A DNA stretch of 64,000 nucleotides from CAZVNZ01 sp964628515 (GCA_964628515.1 CAZVNZ010000014.1:1-64000), one strand, 5' to 3'; counted from the first letter of the stretch, positions 8,245 through 17,717 are shown. Notes: generated from the letters alone by a model not told the origin. Numbers and translations are program-made.

Positions 8245-9735
8245 ATGAAAAATGCAATAACGGCTAATGCAAAGCATTTAACTATGTTTGGATTCTTTGC
8301 ACTTACAGCCACAATGGTTATGACAATCTACGAATACCCAACATTTGCATCTTCGGGGCTATCCCTTGTGTTTTTCCTTTTGGTTGGAGGTATTTTATGG
8401 TTTTTACCCGTTGCACTCTGCTCTGCGGAGATGGCAACAATAGAAGGTTGGGACAAAGGCGGTGTTTACACCTGGTCGGGTAATTTGCTGGGGGAAAAAT
8501 GGGGGTTTGCCAACATATTTTTTCAATGGTTTCAAATTACCGTAGGCTTTGTAACTATGATATACTTTATTGTAGGTGCACTTTCCTACGTGCTTAAATG
8601 GGGTGCTCTAAATACCAACCCTACTATAAAATTTATATTTGTGCTTATAATATTTTGGGCACTTACCCTTTCTCAATTTGCAGGCACAAAACTTACGGCA
8701 AAAATTTCTAAATTCGGATTTTCTTTTGGCATAATGCTACCGGCAATAGTGCTTATTGTTATGGCAATAGCATTTTTTGCAACGGGTGGCGTAAGTATTA
8801 TGAAGATGGACGCAGCCACCATACTGCCCGATTTTACCAAGCTAAATACGCTGGTGGTGTTTGTCTCCTTTATACTTGCCTATGCGGGCATTGAGGCATC
8901 TGCCTCTCACGCAAACGAAATGGTAAACGTAAAAAAAGACTATCCAAAGGCAATAATTCTTTTGGTGGTAGTGGCAATTATTTTAAACACCATTGGCGGT
9001 ATTGCAGTAGGCGCAGTAGTGCCGGAATCTCAATTAGGGTTATCCACAGGGGTAATACAAGGCTTTGAGGGCTTAACCAAACACTTTGGTGCAGGGTTTG
9101 AGTGGATAACCGGCTTAATGGCAATACTAATTTGCGTTGGTGTAATTGCAGAGGTTTCCGCTTGGGTGGTAGGACCTTCCTGGGGAATGCAAGAGGCAGG
9201 CAAAAAAGGTTTGTTACCCAAAAAACTCATAGAGGAAAACAAAAAAGGTGTACCCACAAAGTTTTTACTCTTGCAGGGCGTTATAGTTACCGTGTGGGCG
9301 GCTGTACTAACCTTTGGTGGCGGAGGCAACAACGTATCCTTCTTTACCGCAATTTCTCTTACGGTAATAATATATATAGTAGGCTATATAATATTCTTTC
9401 TTGCCTACATTAAACTTGCAAGAAAGCACAAGGACTTAAAACGTGCCTTTGAAATTAAAAAACCTCTAAAACTTATTTTAGCTTTCGCAGGCTTAATAAT
9501 ATCTGTATTTGCTTTGGCAATATCCTTTGTACCCCCCTCTCAGCTTACGGAAAAAGGCGCTCCGGAGCAATATTTAACAATACTTATTATAAGTTTCGTA
9601 ATAGTGCTTATTGTTCCCTTCCTTATATATAAGGTAATGCGCAAGAAAAATCCAATGCCTGAGGATGCACCGGATATTTCTAAACTAAATAATAATAAAC
9701 ACACACAACCATCATCTTCTTCTCCTAATACATAA
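8245..9735 (+). CDS. gadC: Glutamate:GABA antiporter
   Basis: A 496-residue APC-superfamily exchanger with about 12 membrane helices that imports glutamate and exports the GABA made by GadB. The N-terminal helix segment and SAEMATIEGWDKGGVYTW region match GadC/YjeM-type amino acid antiporters, and position directly behind gadB supports the substrate assignment. A hydrophilic C-terminal tail (about 470-496, rich in Pro, Asn and Ser) corresponds to the C-plug region that closes GadC at neutral pH, although its sequence is not clearly conserved here. Strong SD AAGGAGG. Confidence 0.92.
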   Translation: MKNAITANAKHLTMFGFFALTATMVMTIYEYPTFASSGLSLVFFLLVGGILWFLPVALCSAEMATIEGWDKGGVYTWSGNLLGEKWGFANIFFQWFQITVGFVTMIYFIVGALSYVLKWGALNTNPTIKFIFVLIIFWALTLSQFAGTKLTAKISKFGFSFGIMLPAIVLIVMAIAFFATGGVSIMKMDAATILPDFTKLNTLVVFVSFILAYAGIEASASHANEMVNVKKDYPKAIILLVVVAIILNTIGGIAVGAVVPESQLGLSTGVIQGFEGLTKHFGAGFEWITGLMAILICVGVIAEVSAWVVGPSWGMQEAGKKGLLPKKLIEENKKGVPTKFLLLQGVIVTVWAAVLTFGGGGNNVSFFTAISLTVIIYIVGYIIFFLAYIKLARKHKDLKRAFEIKKPLKLILAFAGLIISVFALAISFVPPSQLTEKGAPEQYLTILIISFVIVLIVPFLIYKVMRKKNPMPEDAPDISKLNNNKHTQPSSSSPNT

Positions 9736-9747
9736 ATGTATTAAAAC

Positions 9748-9788
9748 AATAAGCATCCCCCGGCTATGCCGGGGGATGCTTATTTGTG
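9748..9788 (+). terminator. Strong hairpin terminator after gadC
   Basis: AATAAGCATCCCCCGGC-TAT-GCCGGGGGATGCTTATT is a perfect 17-bp stem with a 3-nt loop, 12 bp after the gadC stop. The following bases are only moderately T-rich (TATTTGTGTG), but the stem is very stable. Confidence 0.85.
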
Positions 9789-9813
9789 TGTGCAAGCATT
9801 GCCGTTATTTCTG

Positions 9814-9842
9814 TTGACAAAATATAAAGTAAATGTTACAAT
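9814..9842 (+). promoter_or_regulatory. Sigma-A promoter for the amidase gene
   Basis: TTGACA (9814-9819), 17-bp spacer, TACAAT (9837-9842), about 70 bp before the start codon. Confidence 0.75.
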
Positions 9843-9910
9843 TATGTTAATTTTATTTCACAAATCACTAATATATGTAAATAAGGCTGTTAAATTACAG
9901 GAGAGTAGTT

Positions 9911-10798
9911 ATGAATACATCACCTAAAAAGAAGTTCACCATAGATATTTGGAAAATACTTACCTTTGCGTGCGCAGGGGTTGCCGTACTATTTGCAGTG
10001 CTTTACGCAACCCTCCCAAGGGAGCTGCCACCAAGAGAAATTAATATTAATTGGACGGATGCCACCGCACAACAAGCAACGGGGGGCAGTTTAAAGGGCA
10101 GAAAAATTATTGTAGATGCAGGGCATGGAGGTATGGACCCGGGCTCAACCGGCACAGGTACAGGCAGATTAGAAAAGGAAATCAACTTAGAAATTGCAAT
10201 AAAGCTCCGTAATACCTTAGAGGGGGAGGGGGCACAGGTAATTATGACACGCATGACGGACGATGCCATAGGCGCCACCAAAGAAGAGGATATGTTAGAG
10301 AGGGAGCGGATAATAAAAACGGCAAAGGCGGATATGTTTATAAGCGTGCATCAAAATCTGTTTGAAAAACCGGAGGCAAGAGGTCCGCAGGTATTTTTTG
10401 TGGAGGAAGGCTCGGTAGGCAAACGCCTTGCGGTAAGTATTCAAGAAATGATGAACGACAGACTGCAAATTGCACAACCACGAATGGCATTACCCGTAGC
10501 TTACAGACTGCTAAAACCGGGGGCGCAGCCAAGCTGTACGGTGGAATGTGGTTTTATTTCCAATCCCGATGAGGAAAAACTACTGCAAGACCCACAGTAT
10601 CAGCAAAAGTTGGTAAATGCCGTAACGGACGGTGTTAAGCTGTACGTAGCAAGGTTTTTGGAAAACCCCGATGCCAATGCGCAAGGCACAGATGGTGCAC
10701 AAAATGCAGAGGGCACACAAGGTGCGCAAAACACCGAAAACCCACCTGCCACAGAAGGAGCTACACAAACCCCAAGTGCTAAATCATCATCACAATAA
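9911..10798 (+). CDS. N-acetylmuramoyl-L-alanine amidase (Amidase_3, CwlD-like)
   Basis: A 295-residue zinc amidase that cleaves the bond between muramic acid and the stem peptide of peptidoglycan. One membrane helix (about 14-33) anchors or exports it; the catalytic domain runs from about 64 to 250. Zinc ligands and the catalytic Glu can be read: His72 in DAGHGG, Glu88, His147 in SVHQN, and Glu212 in VECGF. The C-terminal 40 residues are a low-complexity tail rich in Gly, Ala, Gln, Asn and Thr with imperfect GAQN/GTQ repeats, probably a flexible linker in the wall. CwlD of spore formers is a close relative, but no sporulation gene lies nearby. Confidence 0.93.
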   Translation: MNTSPKKKFTIDIWKILTFACAGVAVLFAVLYATLPRELPPREININWTDATAQQATGGSLKGRKIIVDAGHGGMDPGSTGTGTGRLEKEINLEIAIKLRNTLEGEGAQVIMTRMTDDAIGATKEEDMLERERIIKTAKADMFISVHQNLFEKPEARGPQVFFVEEGSVGKRLAVSIQEMMNDRLQIAQPRMALPVAYRLLKPGAQPSCTVECGFISNPDEEKLLQDPQYQQKLVNAVTDGVKLYVARFLENPDANAQGTDGAQNAEGTQGAQNTENPPATEGATQTPSAKSSSQ

Positions 10799-10815
10799 AA
10801 AAAGCAGGAATTAAT

Positions 10816-10844
10816 TTGTAATACCGCCGTATTTTTGATACAAT
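10816..10844 (+). promoter_or_regulatory. Sigma-A promoter for the sirtuin-sfsA-bceRS genes
   Basis: TTGTAA (10816-10821), 17-bp spacer, TACAAT (10839-10844), followed by a ribosome site ACGGAGG ahead of the sirtuin start. Confidence 0.65.
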
Positions 10845-10878
10845 ATCAATAATAATTCAAATTTACGGAGGTATTTTT

Positions 10879-11598
10879 ATGGACGGCAAACTACAGCAAT
10901 TTATAGACAACTCTAAAAACATAGTATTTTTCGGCGGTGCAGGCGTTTCCACAGAAAGCGGAATACCCGATTTTCGCAGTGTGGACGGGCTTTACAACAC
11001 ACAATACAAATACCCTCCGGAAACCATTGTGTCCCACTCCTTTTTTATGGAAAATACAGAGGAATTTTACAAGTTTTATTTAGATAAATTAATTTCGGAC
11101 GCACAGCCAAACAAGGCACACAAAAAGCTGGCGGAAATGGAAGCAAACCGCAAATTAAGGGGGATTGTTACCCAAAATATCGACGGACTTCATCAAATGG
11201 CAGGTAGCATTAATGTGCAGGAAATCCACGGTAGTGTGCATAACAATTATTGCATGGAGTGCAACACCTTTTATTCTCTTGATGATGTTGTTTTAGGCAT
11301 TAAGCAAAGTGGCATACCAAAATGCAAGTGCGGTGGCATTATTAAGCCCGATGTGGTGCTGTACGAAGAGGAGCTTAAAGAGGAGGTAACCACAAAAGCG
11401 GTAAACCTAATTAAAAAGGCGGATTTGCTTATTGTGGGGGGTACTTCTTTAAACGTATATCCGGCGGCAGGGTTTATTAGCTGTTTTAAAGGGGAGTATT
11501 TAGTGCTAATAAACAACACAAAAACCCCCATAGACACCCTTGCAACCTTAGTAATAAGAGAAAATATAGGGGAAGTTTTGGACGGCATTAAAATTTAA
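10879..11598 (+). CDS. Sir2-family NAD-dependent protein deacylase
   Basis: A 239-residue sirtuin that removes acyl groups from lysines using NAD and releases nicotinamide and O-acyl-ADP-ribose. Signature segments: GGAGVSTESGIPDFRS (residues 19-34) for NAD binding, TQNIDGLHQMAG near 98-109, catalytic His117 in EIHGS, and a zinc site at Cys125, Cys128, Cys149 and Cys151 (CxxC...CxC). The length is that of bacterial CobB/SrtN. It starts a run of closely spaced genes with sfsA and bceRS; no functional link among them is obvious. Confidence 0.95.
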   Translation: MDGKLQQFIDNSKNIVFFGGAGVSTESGIPDFRSVDGLYNTQYKYPPETIVSHSFFMENTEEFYKFYLDKLISDAQPNKAHKKLAEMEANRKLRGIVTQNIDGLHQMAGSINVQEIHGSVHNNYCMECNTFYSLDDVVLGIKQSGIPKCKCGGIIKPDVVLYEEELKEEVTTKAVNLIKKADLLIVGGTSLNVYPAAGFISCFKGEYLVLINNTKTPIDTLATLVIRENIGEVLDGIKI

Positions 11599-11613
11599 GG
11601 GCAAAAGGGGTTT

Positions 11614-12285
11614 ATGGAATACAACAACATTGCGGAAGGCAGATTTATAGCAAGACCAAACAGATTTATTGCCCATATAGAAATTAATGGCAAAACAGAG
11701 GTTGTACACGTAAAAAATACAGGGCGGTGCAAAGAGCTTTTAGTGCCTAATGCAAGGGTATTTGTGGAAGAATCCCAAAACCCTATGCGTAAAACCAAGT
11801 ACGATTTAATAAGTGTATATAAAGGAAGCAAACTAATTAATATGGACAGCCAAATACCCAACAAAGTGTTTTGCGAGTGGGCAAAAAAGGAATGGCAACC
11901 GGATTTTATTAAAGGGGAGGTAACCTACAACAACTCCAGATTGGATTTTTACTTAGAAAAAGAGGGCAAAAAGCAGTTTGTGGAGGTAAAAGGGGTCACT
12001 TTGGAAGAAGAAGGGGTGGCAATGTTTCCCGATGCACCCACACTTAGAGGGGTAAAGCATTTAAAAGAGCTTTGCTTAAGCGTAAAAGAAGGGTATACCG
12101 CCTACGTGGTGTTTGTAATACAAATGGCGGAGATCATGTGCTTTAAGCCAAACGCAAATACTCACGAGGAGTTTGCAACTGCGCTAAAAGAAGCCAAAAA
12201 CTGTGGTGTAAACATACTTGCATACAACTGTAACGTAACAGAAACGAGTATAAATATTAAGGACAAAATAGAGTGCTATGTATAA
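11614..12285 (+). CDS. sfsA: SfsA family protein (sugar fermentation stimulation / nuclease-like)
   Basis: 223 residues with the SfsA signatures: RFIAHIEINGK and a GRCKELLVPNARVFVEES segment in the N-terminal OB-like half, then SRLDFYLE and FVEVKGVTL, which belong to the PD-(D/E)XK nuclease-like core. E. coli SfsA was first described as a regulator of maltose genes; the nuclease fold suggests nucleic-acid binding or cleavage. The gene sits 15 bp after the sirtuin and overlaps bceR by 8 nt, so it is co-transcribed with them. Confidence 0.93.
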   Translation: MEYNNIAEGRFIARPNRFIAHIEINGKTEVVHVKNTGRCKELLVPNARVFVEESQNPMRKTKYDLISVYKGSKLINMDSQIPNKVFCEWAKKEWQPDFIKGEVTYNNSRLDFYLEKEGKKQFVEVKGVTLEEEGVAMFPDAPTLRGVKHLKELCLSVKEGYTAYVVFVIQMAEIMCFKPNANTHEEFATALKEAKNCGVNILAYNCNVTETSINIKDKIECYV

Positions 12286-12946
12286 AATAATGGTGGTGGA
12301 GGACGATGCCACAATTTCCAAAATTATTTGTGATAATCTAAGAAAGTGGGATTACGAGGCAGTAAGCCTAACGGATTTTAAAGACGTGGCAAAGCAGGCG
12401 GAGGCAGAGTGCCCCCACTTAATTTTGCTTGATGTTATGCTACCTAACTTTAACGGCTTTTACCATTGCAGTGAGATACGCAAAACCTCAAAAGTGCCTG
12501 TAATATTTATTTCTTCCGCCTCGGACAACCTAAATATAGTAATGGCGATGAATATGGGCGGAGACGATTTTGTGGCAAAGCCCTTTGATATTAACGTGCT
12601 TATGGCAAAAATAGGGGCACTCCTCAGGCGCACATATTCCTTTAAAGAGGATATACGTGTAATAGAGCATAACAATGTAATACTAAATTTAAGCAACGCA
12701 ACCATAGAATACAACAACAAAACCGCAGAGCTTACAAAAAACGATTATAAAATTTTGCAATTATTAATGGAAAACAAAGGAAATGTAGTTTCAAGAGATA
12801 CAATTATGCAAAAACTTTGGGAAAGCGACAGCTTTATAGACGACAACACCCTAACGGTAAACGTTACAAGACTTAGGAAAAAATTAGAAGAAATGGGTAT
12901 AGAAAATTATATAATTACAAAAAAAGGCATAGGGTATATGGTTTAA
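12278..12946 (+). CDS. bceR: OmpR-family response regulator (BceR-like)
   Basis: 222 residues: receiver domain with the acidic pair near the N-terminus (VVEDD), phospho-acceptor Asp in LILLDVMLP (about residue 51), Lys in VAKPF, then a winged-helix DNA-binding domain (about 125-222). The adjacent kinase is of the BceS intramembrane-sensing type and a bceAB-like transporter follows, so it should answer cell-wall-active peptide antibiotics. A TNACA-N4-TGTAA box typical of BceR-like regulators lies upstream of bceA, supporting direct control. Confidence 0.92.
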   Translation: MYKIMVVEDDATISKIICDNLRKWDYEAVSLTDFKDVAKQAEAECPHLILLDVMLPNFNGFYHCSEIRKTSKVPVIFISSASDNLNIVMAMNMGGDDFVAKPFDINVLMAKIGALLRRTYSFKEDIRVIEHNNVILNLSNATIEYNNKTAELTKNDYKILQLLMENKGNVVSRDTIMQKLWESDSFIDDNTLTVNVTRLRKKLEEMGIENYIITKKGIGYMV

Positions 12947-13938
12947 TGGGGATTTTTTATTTAGTGGGAAGTTATTTAAAACTGCATATAAAAAGCATAG
13001 TTTTTCTAATAATTGGGTTGCTTGGCGCACTTTTAATTTTTTATTTGTACAACCTGCCCTTAGAGCCCTTTTTTTATGCTTTTGCTATTGTGATGGTGAT
13101 TGGGTTAGCAATAGGTATTTTGGACTTTATAAAGTTTAGAGCTAACCATAAAGTGCTTAAAGGGTTAAGTGCCAACATTGTGGCAATAGAGGCTAATATG
13201 CCAAGTGCAAACTCCTTATTAGAGGAGGACTACCAAGCCATTATTCTTGCTCTTATAAAAAGCAGGGCGGAGGAAATCACCCAAAGGGAAAACTTGCTAA
13301 CCAACATTACAGACTACTACACCATGTGGGTGCATCAAATAAAAACGCCTATTTTTGCTATGCAACTCCTTTTGCAAAACAGCGATATAGATACGGCATC
13401 ACTAAAAGAGCAACTTTTTAAAACGGAGCAGTACGCACAAATGGCTTTGCAATACATAAGAAGCGAAACTATGCAAAAAGATTTTGTCTTTAAGCATTAC
13501 TCTTTAGACGGCATAATTAGGCAGGCGTTGCGCAAGTATTCCATATTGTTTATAAATAAAAAACTAAAACTAACCTACGATCCCACAAATTTAATGGTAC
13601 TTACAGACGAAAAATGGCTCACTTTTGTAATAGAACAGCTAATTTCAAATGCAATTAAGTACACAGACAAAGGGGAAATTCGCATATACTTAAAAGGACA
13701 AGAGCTAATTATCGAAGATAGTGGCATAGGCATAGAGCAGGAGGATTTACCACGTATTTTTGAGCGAGGTTTTACAGGCTTTAACGGCAGAGAATACAAA
13801 AAATCCACAGGCATCGGGCTTTTTTTATGCAAAAAGATATTATTGGCTTTAGGGCACACAATAGGCGTACAATCGGAGGTAGGCATTGGCACAAAGGTAA
13901 TTGTGGGGTTTTTGGAAAAACAAATTTTGGCAGACTAA
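12946..13938 (+). CDS. bceS: Intramembrane-sensing histidine kinase (BceS-like)
   Basis: 330 residues with two membrane helices (about 12-32 and 38-60) joined by only a few external residues, so it has no sensor domain of its own. The H-box MWVHQIKTPIFAMQLL carries the phospho-His, and ATP-binding N and G boxes are at QLISNAIKYT, DSGIGI and GIGLFL. In this family the kinase senses antibiotic flux through the partner BceAB transporter. ATG shares one base with the bceR stop, indicating coupled translation. Confidence 0.93.
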   Translation: MGIFYLVGSYLKLHIKSIVFLIIGLLGALLIFYLYNLPLEPFFYAFAIVMVIGLAIGILDFIKFRANHKVLKGLSANIVAIEANMPSANSLLEEDYQAIILALIKSRAEEITQRENLLTNITDYYTMWVHQIKTPIFAMQLLLQNSDIDTASLKEQLFKTEQYAQMALQYIRSETMQKDFVFKHYSLDGIIRQALRKYSILFINKKLKLTYDPTNLMVLTDEKWLTFVIEQLISNAIKYTDKGEIRIYLKGQELIIEDSGIGIEQEDLPRIFERGFTGFNGREYKKSTGIGLFLCKKILLALGHTIGVQSEVGIGTKVIVGFLEKQILAD

Positions 13939-13955
13939 ATTAAGTTTTGACAACA

Positions 13956-13990
13956 TTACAAAAATGTAAGGTTAATGGGGGAAAATGTAA
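13956..13990 (+). promoter_or_regulatory. BceR-type operator upstream of bceAB
   Basis: TTACA-AAAA-TGTAA (13956-13969) exactly fits the inverted repeat TNACA-N4-TGTAA known for BceR-like regulators. A second TGTAA half site at 13986-13990 lies 21 bp further on, two helical turns, as expected for a secondary binding site. Both are upstream of the weak promoter at 14001-14029. Confidence 0.75.
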
Positions 13991-14000
13991 GGCGTTTCGA

Positions 14001-14029
14001 TGGCTGTACATTTTCTTTTTTGATACACT
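14001..14029 (+). promoter_or_regulatory. Activator-dependent promoter of bceAB
   Basis: TACACT (14024-14029) is a fair -10, but the matching -35 position holds TGGCTG, a poor hexamer. A weak promoter behind a BceR box fits dependence on the regulator. Confidence 0.45.
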
Positions 14030-14060
14030 TATGGTGTAAAAATAAGGAGGTAGTAATAAT

Positions 14061-14825
14061 ATGACACTACTTGAAGTAAACAATCTTAAAAAAGTATACA
14101 CGCCAAGGTTTGGCACCAACGTTTTAGCCTTAAGTAACGTAAATTTTGCCGTAGAGCAAGGGGAGTACGTAGCAATAATGGGGGAGTCCGGCTCGGGCAA
14201 AACAACTTTGCTAAACATTATTGCGGCATTAGACAAACCCACCAGCGGAGAGGTTTTTTTAGAGAGCAAAAACATATTAAGCATTAAAGAAAAGGAAATT
14301 TCCGCATTTAGAAGAGATAACTTAGGCTTTGTGTTTCAGGATTTTAATTTGCTTGACACCTTTAATGTGCAGGACAACATTTTTTTGCCCTTAGTGCTTG
14401 CAGGCAAAAGTTACACAGAAATGGACAGGCGTTTGCAAGCAATTTCCGTGCAACTAAACATTACGGATATTTTGGGCAAATACCCCTACGAAGTTTCCGG
14501 AGGGCAAAAACAACGTGTTGCCGTGGCACGTGCGCTTATTACCAACCCAAAACTTATATTAGCAGACGAACCTACGGGGGCGCTGGATTCTCACTCCACC
14601 GCAGAGCTTTTGGAGTTGTTTGAAAACATAAATATTGCAGGGCAAACCTTGCTTATGGTAACCCACAGCGTAAAGGCGGCAAGTTGTGCAGGCAGAGTGC
14701 TTTTTATTAAGGACGGCGAGGTGTTTCATCAATTATATAAAGCAACCATGACAAACGAGGAAATGTATCAAAAGATTTTTGACACTCTAACGGTTATAGC
14801 ATCGGGGGGTGGAAGAAGTGCGTAG
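14061..14825 (+). CDS. bceA: ABC transporter ATPase, BceA-like
   Basis: 254 residues with Walker A GESGSGKTT, Q loop near VFQDFNLL, ABC signature VSGGQKQR and Walker B LILADEPTGALD. It is the ATPase of a peptide-antibiotic detoxification and sensing transporter of the MacB/LolD superfamily. Strong SD AAGGAGG. It overlaps bceB by a few bases. It is separated from bceRS by its own regulated promoter, the usual Bce arrangement. Confidence 0.94.
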   Translation: MTLLEVNNLKKVYTPRFGTNVLALSNVNFAVEQGEYVAIMGESGSGKTTLLNIIAALDKPTSGEVFLESKNILSIKEKEISAFRRDNLGFVFQDFNLLDTFNVQDNIFLPLVLAGKSYTEMDRRLQAISVQLNITDILGKYPYEVSGGQKQRVAVARALITNPKLILADEPTGALDSHSTAELLELFENINIAGQTLLMVTHSVKAASCAGRVLFIKDGEVFHQLYKATMTNEEMYQKIFDTLTVIASGGGRSA

Positions 14826-16797
14826 TTTTTTTTACAGTAAAATTGCAGTTACAAACATTACAAAAAACAAAAAACTGTATTTGCCCTACATAATTTCTTT
14901 TATTGGTATACTTGCCATGTTTTACAATGTATGCTACATTGCAAGCGCAAGAGAAATAGGGGAGATTTCGGACAGCGCCGCTTTGCGTACCATGTTGTTT
15001 TTGGGTATGTGGATAATTGGGTTTTTCTCCGTAATTTTCCTGTTTTACACCAATAGCTTTATGCTAAAACGTCGGAAGAAAGAGTTTGGCGTATTTAATA
15101 TTTTAGGTATGGAAAAACGCCATATAGGCAGGGTGATGCTTTTAGAAACCTTCTACATCACAGTAATATGTATTGGTGTGGGTTTGCTTGTGGGGATACT
15201 GCTTAGCAAATTAATGTTACTTTTACTCTTTCAAATAATTGATTTTGATGTTGTATTTGGGTTTGAAATAACACCCTTTGCGGTGGTGGCATCCGTGCTG
15301 TTGTTTTTGGGTATTTCCTTTTTAAACTTGCTAAACAATGTTGCCCACGTCCATTTATCCAAACCCATAGAGCTACTTAGAGGGTCAAATGTGGGGGAAA
15401 AGGAGCCTAAAACCAACTGGGTGCTTGCGGTTATAGGCGTAATTGCCCTAGGGGGTGCTTACTATCTTGCCAATTTTTCCGATATGGCGCTAATGGCATT
15501 TGCCATATTTTTCCCAGCCGTACTTTTAACCATTATCGGCACATATTGCCTGTTTATTTCGGGAAGTATAGCTGTGCTTAAGATTTTACGCAAGAAAAAA
15601 AGCTACTATTATAAACCAAACCACTTTACTGCAATTTCCGGTTTAATATACAGGATGAAGCAAAATGCGGCAGGGCTTGCAAGCATATGTATATTATCTA
15701 CTGCCGTAATATTTGTACTTTGCACCACCGTTTCTATGTATGTCGGGATAGACGATATTATGAAAACACGCTTCCCCAAAAATTTTGAGACAATAACCAC
15801 AGTTACGCAAGCTAAGGATATACAAACCACAGACAGTATAATAGCGGAGCAAACCCGAGCTTACGGCGTTACTCCTTTGGATGCAAAAAGTTATTGGTAT
15901 TACCAAGAACTTTTTATAAAAACAAACGGTGTGTTTGAGTTTGCCGGAGAAAACTCTCCTTACAGCTCGGAAAACGGCTTTGCGTTTATGTTTTTTACCT
16001 TAGAGGAGTACAACAAGCTTAATAATACAAATGCAAAGCTACAAGATGGCGAGGCACTCATAAGCCTACACAAAGGCGAAATTTTGCAGCCTACTTTAAA
16101 TATTAACGGCACTAATCTCATCATCAAAGAAAGGCTAAACTATCCACAGCAAAACGGCAGTATGTACTCCGTTTCTATTAATCAAGCGGACATAATTGTA
16201 AAGGACGAACAGGCGATTGAGGCTATTTTAGCAAACACTAAGGTTGTATCTTCCAATAAATATTATTACACGGGCTTTAATTTAGAGGATGACGCCAAAA
16301 CCCAATACGCATTAACACAGGGGGTTATAGACAGCATCAGAAATAACGAGCTTTACGCAAGTGCGGACAGCAGAGAATACTCAAGGGGCAACTTTACCAA
16401 TATGTACGGCGGTTTAATGTTTATAGGTCTTTACTTAGGGTTTTTATTTTTAATGGCAACGGTGCTTATAATTTACTACAAACAGGTTTCCGAAGGGTAC
16501 GAGGACAAAGCGCGGTTTGCCATTATGCAAAAGGTGGGTATGAGCAAGCAGGAAGTTAAAACTACAATAAAAAGTCAGGTACTTACAGTGTTTTTCCTAC
16601 CCATAGCCGTAATGGCGGTACACATTGTTGCGGTGTTTAAGCTTATGACTCAAATGCTAAGTATGCTAAACTTAACAAATTTACAACTGTTTGGGGTGTG
16701 TGCAGGGGTAATTATACTAATATTTTTAGTGTTTTATTGGGCGGTGTATAAGGCTACCGCACGGGTTTATTATAATATTGTTAGTTTGGAGGAGTAG
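14818..16797 (+). CDS. bceB: ABC transporter permease, BceB-like
   Basis: About 659 residues, FtsX-like, with an expected ten membrane helices and a large extracytoplasmic domain (roughly residues 310-515) between the seventh and eighth helices, the hallmark of BceB proteins. That domain recognises the antibiotic-lipid complex. Two GTG starts are possible (14809 and 14818); the run of G at 14804-14809 is well spaced for 14818, which also gives a typical N-terminus leading into the first helix. It should work with BceA for removal of bacitracin-like peptides and signal to BceS. Confidence 0.92.
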   Translation: MRSFFYSKIAVTNITKNKKLYLPYIISFIGILAMFYNVCYIASAREIGEISDSAALRTMLFLGMWIIGFFSVIFLFYTNSFMLKRRKKEFGVFNILGMEKRHIGRVMLLETFYITVICIGVGLLVGILLSKLMLLLLFQIIDFDVVFGFEITPFAVVASVLLFLGISFLNLLNNVAHVHLSKPIELLRGSNVGEKEPKTNWVLAVIGVIALGGAYYLANFSDMALMAFAIFFPAVLLTIIGTYCLFISGSIAVLKILRKKKSYYYKPNHFTAISGLIYRMKQNAAGLASICILSTAVIFVLCTTVSMYVGIDDIMKTRFPKNFETITTVTQAKDIQTTDSIIAEQTRAYGVTPLDAKSYWYYQELFIKTNGVFEFAGENSPYSSENGFAFMFFTLEEYNKLNNTNAKLQDGEALISLHKGEILQPTLNINGTNLIIKERLNYPQQNGSMYSVSINQADIIVKDEQAIEAILANTKVVSSNKYYYTGFNLEDDAKTQYALTQGVIDSIRNNELYASADSREYSRGNFTNMYGGLMFIGLYLGFLFLMATVLIIYYKQVSEGYEDKARFAIMQKVGMSKQEVKTTIKSQVLTVFFLPIAVMAVHIVAVFKLMTQMLSMLNLTNLQLFGVCAGVIILIFLVFYWAVYKATARVYYNIVSLEE

Positions 16798-16819
16798 GGG
16801 GGCGGTTTGCTTGTAATTT

Positions 16820-16856
16820 GTTTGTGAGGGGTATAATAGATTATCCCCCCACAAAC
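16820..16856. terminator. Bidirectional terminator between bceB and the AraC gene
   Basis: GTTTGTGAGGGG and CCCCCCACAAAC pair with one mismatch, and ATAAT/ATTAT continue the stem inward. It lies in the short gap between two convergent genes and could stop transcription from both sides. Confidence 0.65.
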
Positions 16857-17717
16857 TTATTTATTAAAAACTGCTTTAGGGCTAATGCCGTACTCCGATT
16901 TAAAGGTTCTGTAAAAATTGGAATAATCGCTAAAGCCGGATTTTTCGTAAGCGGATGTGGGGGGGATGCCGTTAATAATCAGTTGTTTTGCAGAAGCCAA
17001 CCGCTTTAGAGTAATATATCTGTACAGGCTTACCCCCAGAGCATTTTTAAATTCGTGAGAAAGATGATATTTGCTGACAAAAAACATAGAGGACAGTCCT
17101 TCCAAGGTTATTTTTTTGCTAAAGTTTTCGCAAATATAATTAATAACACTATCTACTAATGTCGATGTTTTTTCTTTGTATTGAGATACTATGTACATAT
17201 CCTTGTACACCCTGTTTAAATACACCAAAAACTGCATTAATATACTCTTTGCGACTATTTCGCCTCCGTATTTTTTAGAAGTAATTTCTTGTATTATCAT
17301 ATTTATAAGCATTTTAAGTTGCAGGCTTTCGGCGGTTGGCAGTCTTAGGAGTTTTGCTTTTTTGCTGTTTTGCATATCAAAGCAGTGCATTAGGTTTGTG
17401 TTTTTATCCGAGTTTTTTATTAAAAATTCCTTGCTTAACCAAAGCACTATTCGCTCATAAGGTGTAATGTGCTTGTCTATAATGGGTTTATGCAATTCTT
17501 GGGGTTTTATAAGCAAAATATCCCCACTTTGTATTTTGTAATGCTTTCCTTCTATTATATATTCTGCTTTCCTGCTTAAAAAAAAATATATTTCAAAAAA
17601 ATCATGATGATGCAGGTATACCTCCCTTGGTGCATCATCACAATAATGAAACACCTCGAAGTCTTTATTCAGCATATATTGACGTGGATCAAATTTTTGT
17701 GCAATACTACCCTTCAT
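16857..17717 (-). CDS. AraC-family regulator, divergent from uxaC
   Basis: 286 residues: N-terminal cupin-like effector domain (about 25-150, with HHHDFFEIYFFLS and SGDILLIKPQELH) and two C-terminal helix-turn-helices (about 185-284) ending in FKSEYGISPKAVF, the AraC signature. It is divergent from the uxaC-uxuA-SDR-kdgK operon, and the shared gap holds two direct repeats 21 bp apart next to the uxaC -35, the normal layout for an AraC activator. The likely effector is a uronate or an oligosaccharide containing it (inference). Confidence 0.92.
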   Translation of the reverse strand: MKGSIAQKFDPRQYMLNKDFEVFHYCDDAPREVYLHHHDFFEIYFFLSRKAEYIIEGKHYKIQSGDILLIKPQELHKPIIDKHITPYERIVLWLSKEFLIKNSDKNTNLMHCFDMQNSKKAKLLRLPTAESLQLKMLINMIIQEITSKKYGGEIVAKSILMQFLVYLNRVYKDMYIVSQYKEKTSTLVDSVINYICENFSKKITLEGLSSMFFVSKYHLSHEFKNALGVSLYRYITLKRLASAKQLIINGIPPTSAYEKSGFSDYSNFYRTFKSEYGISPKAVFNK

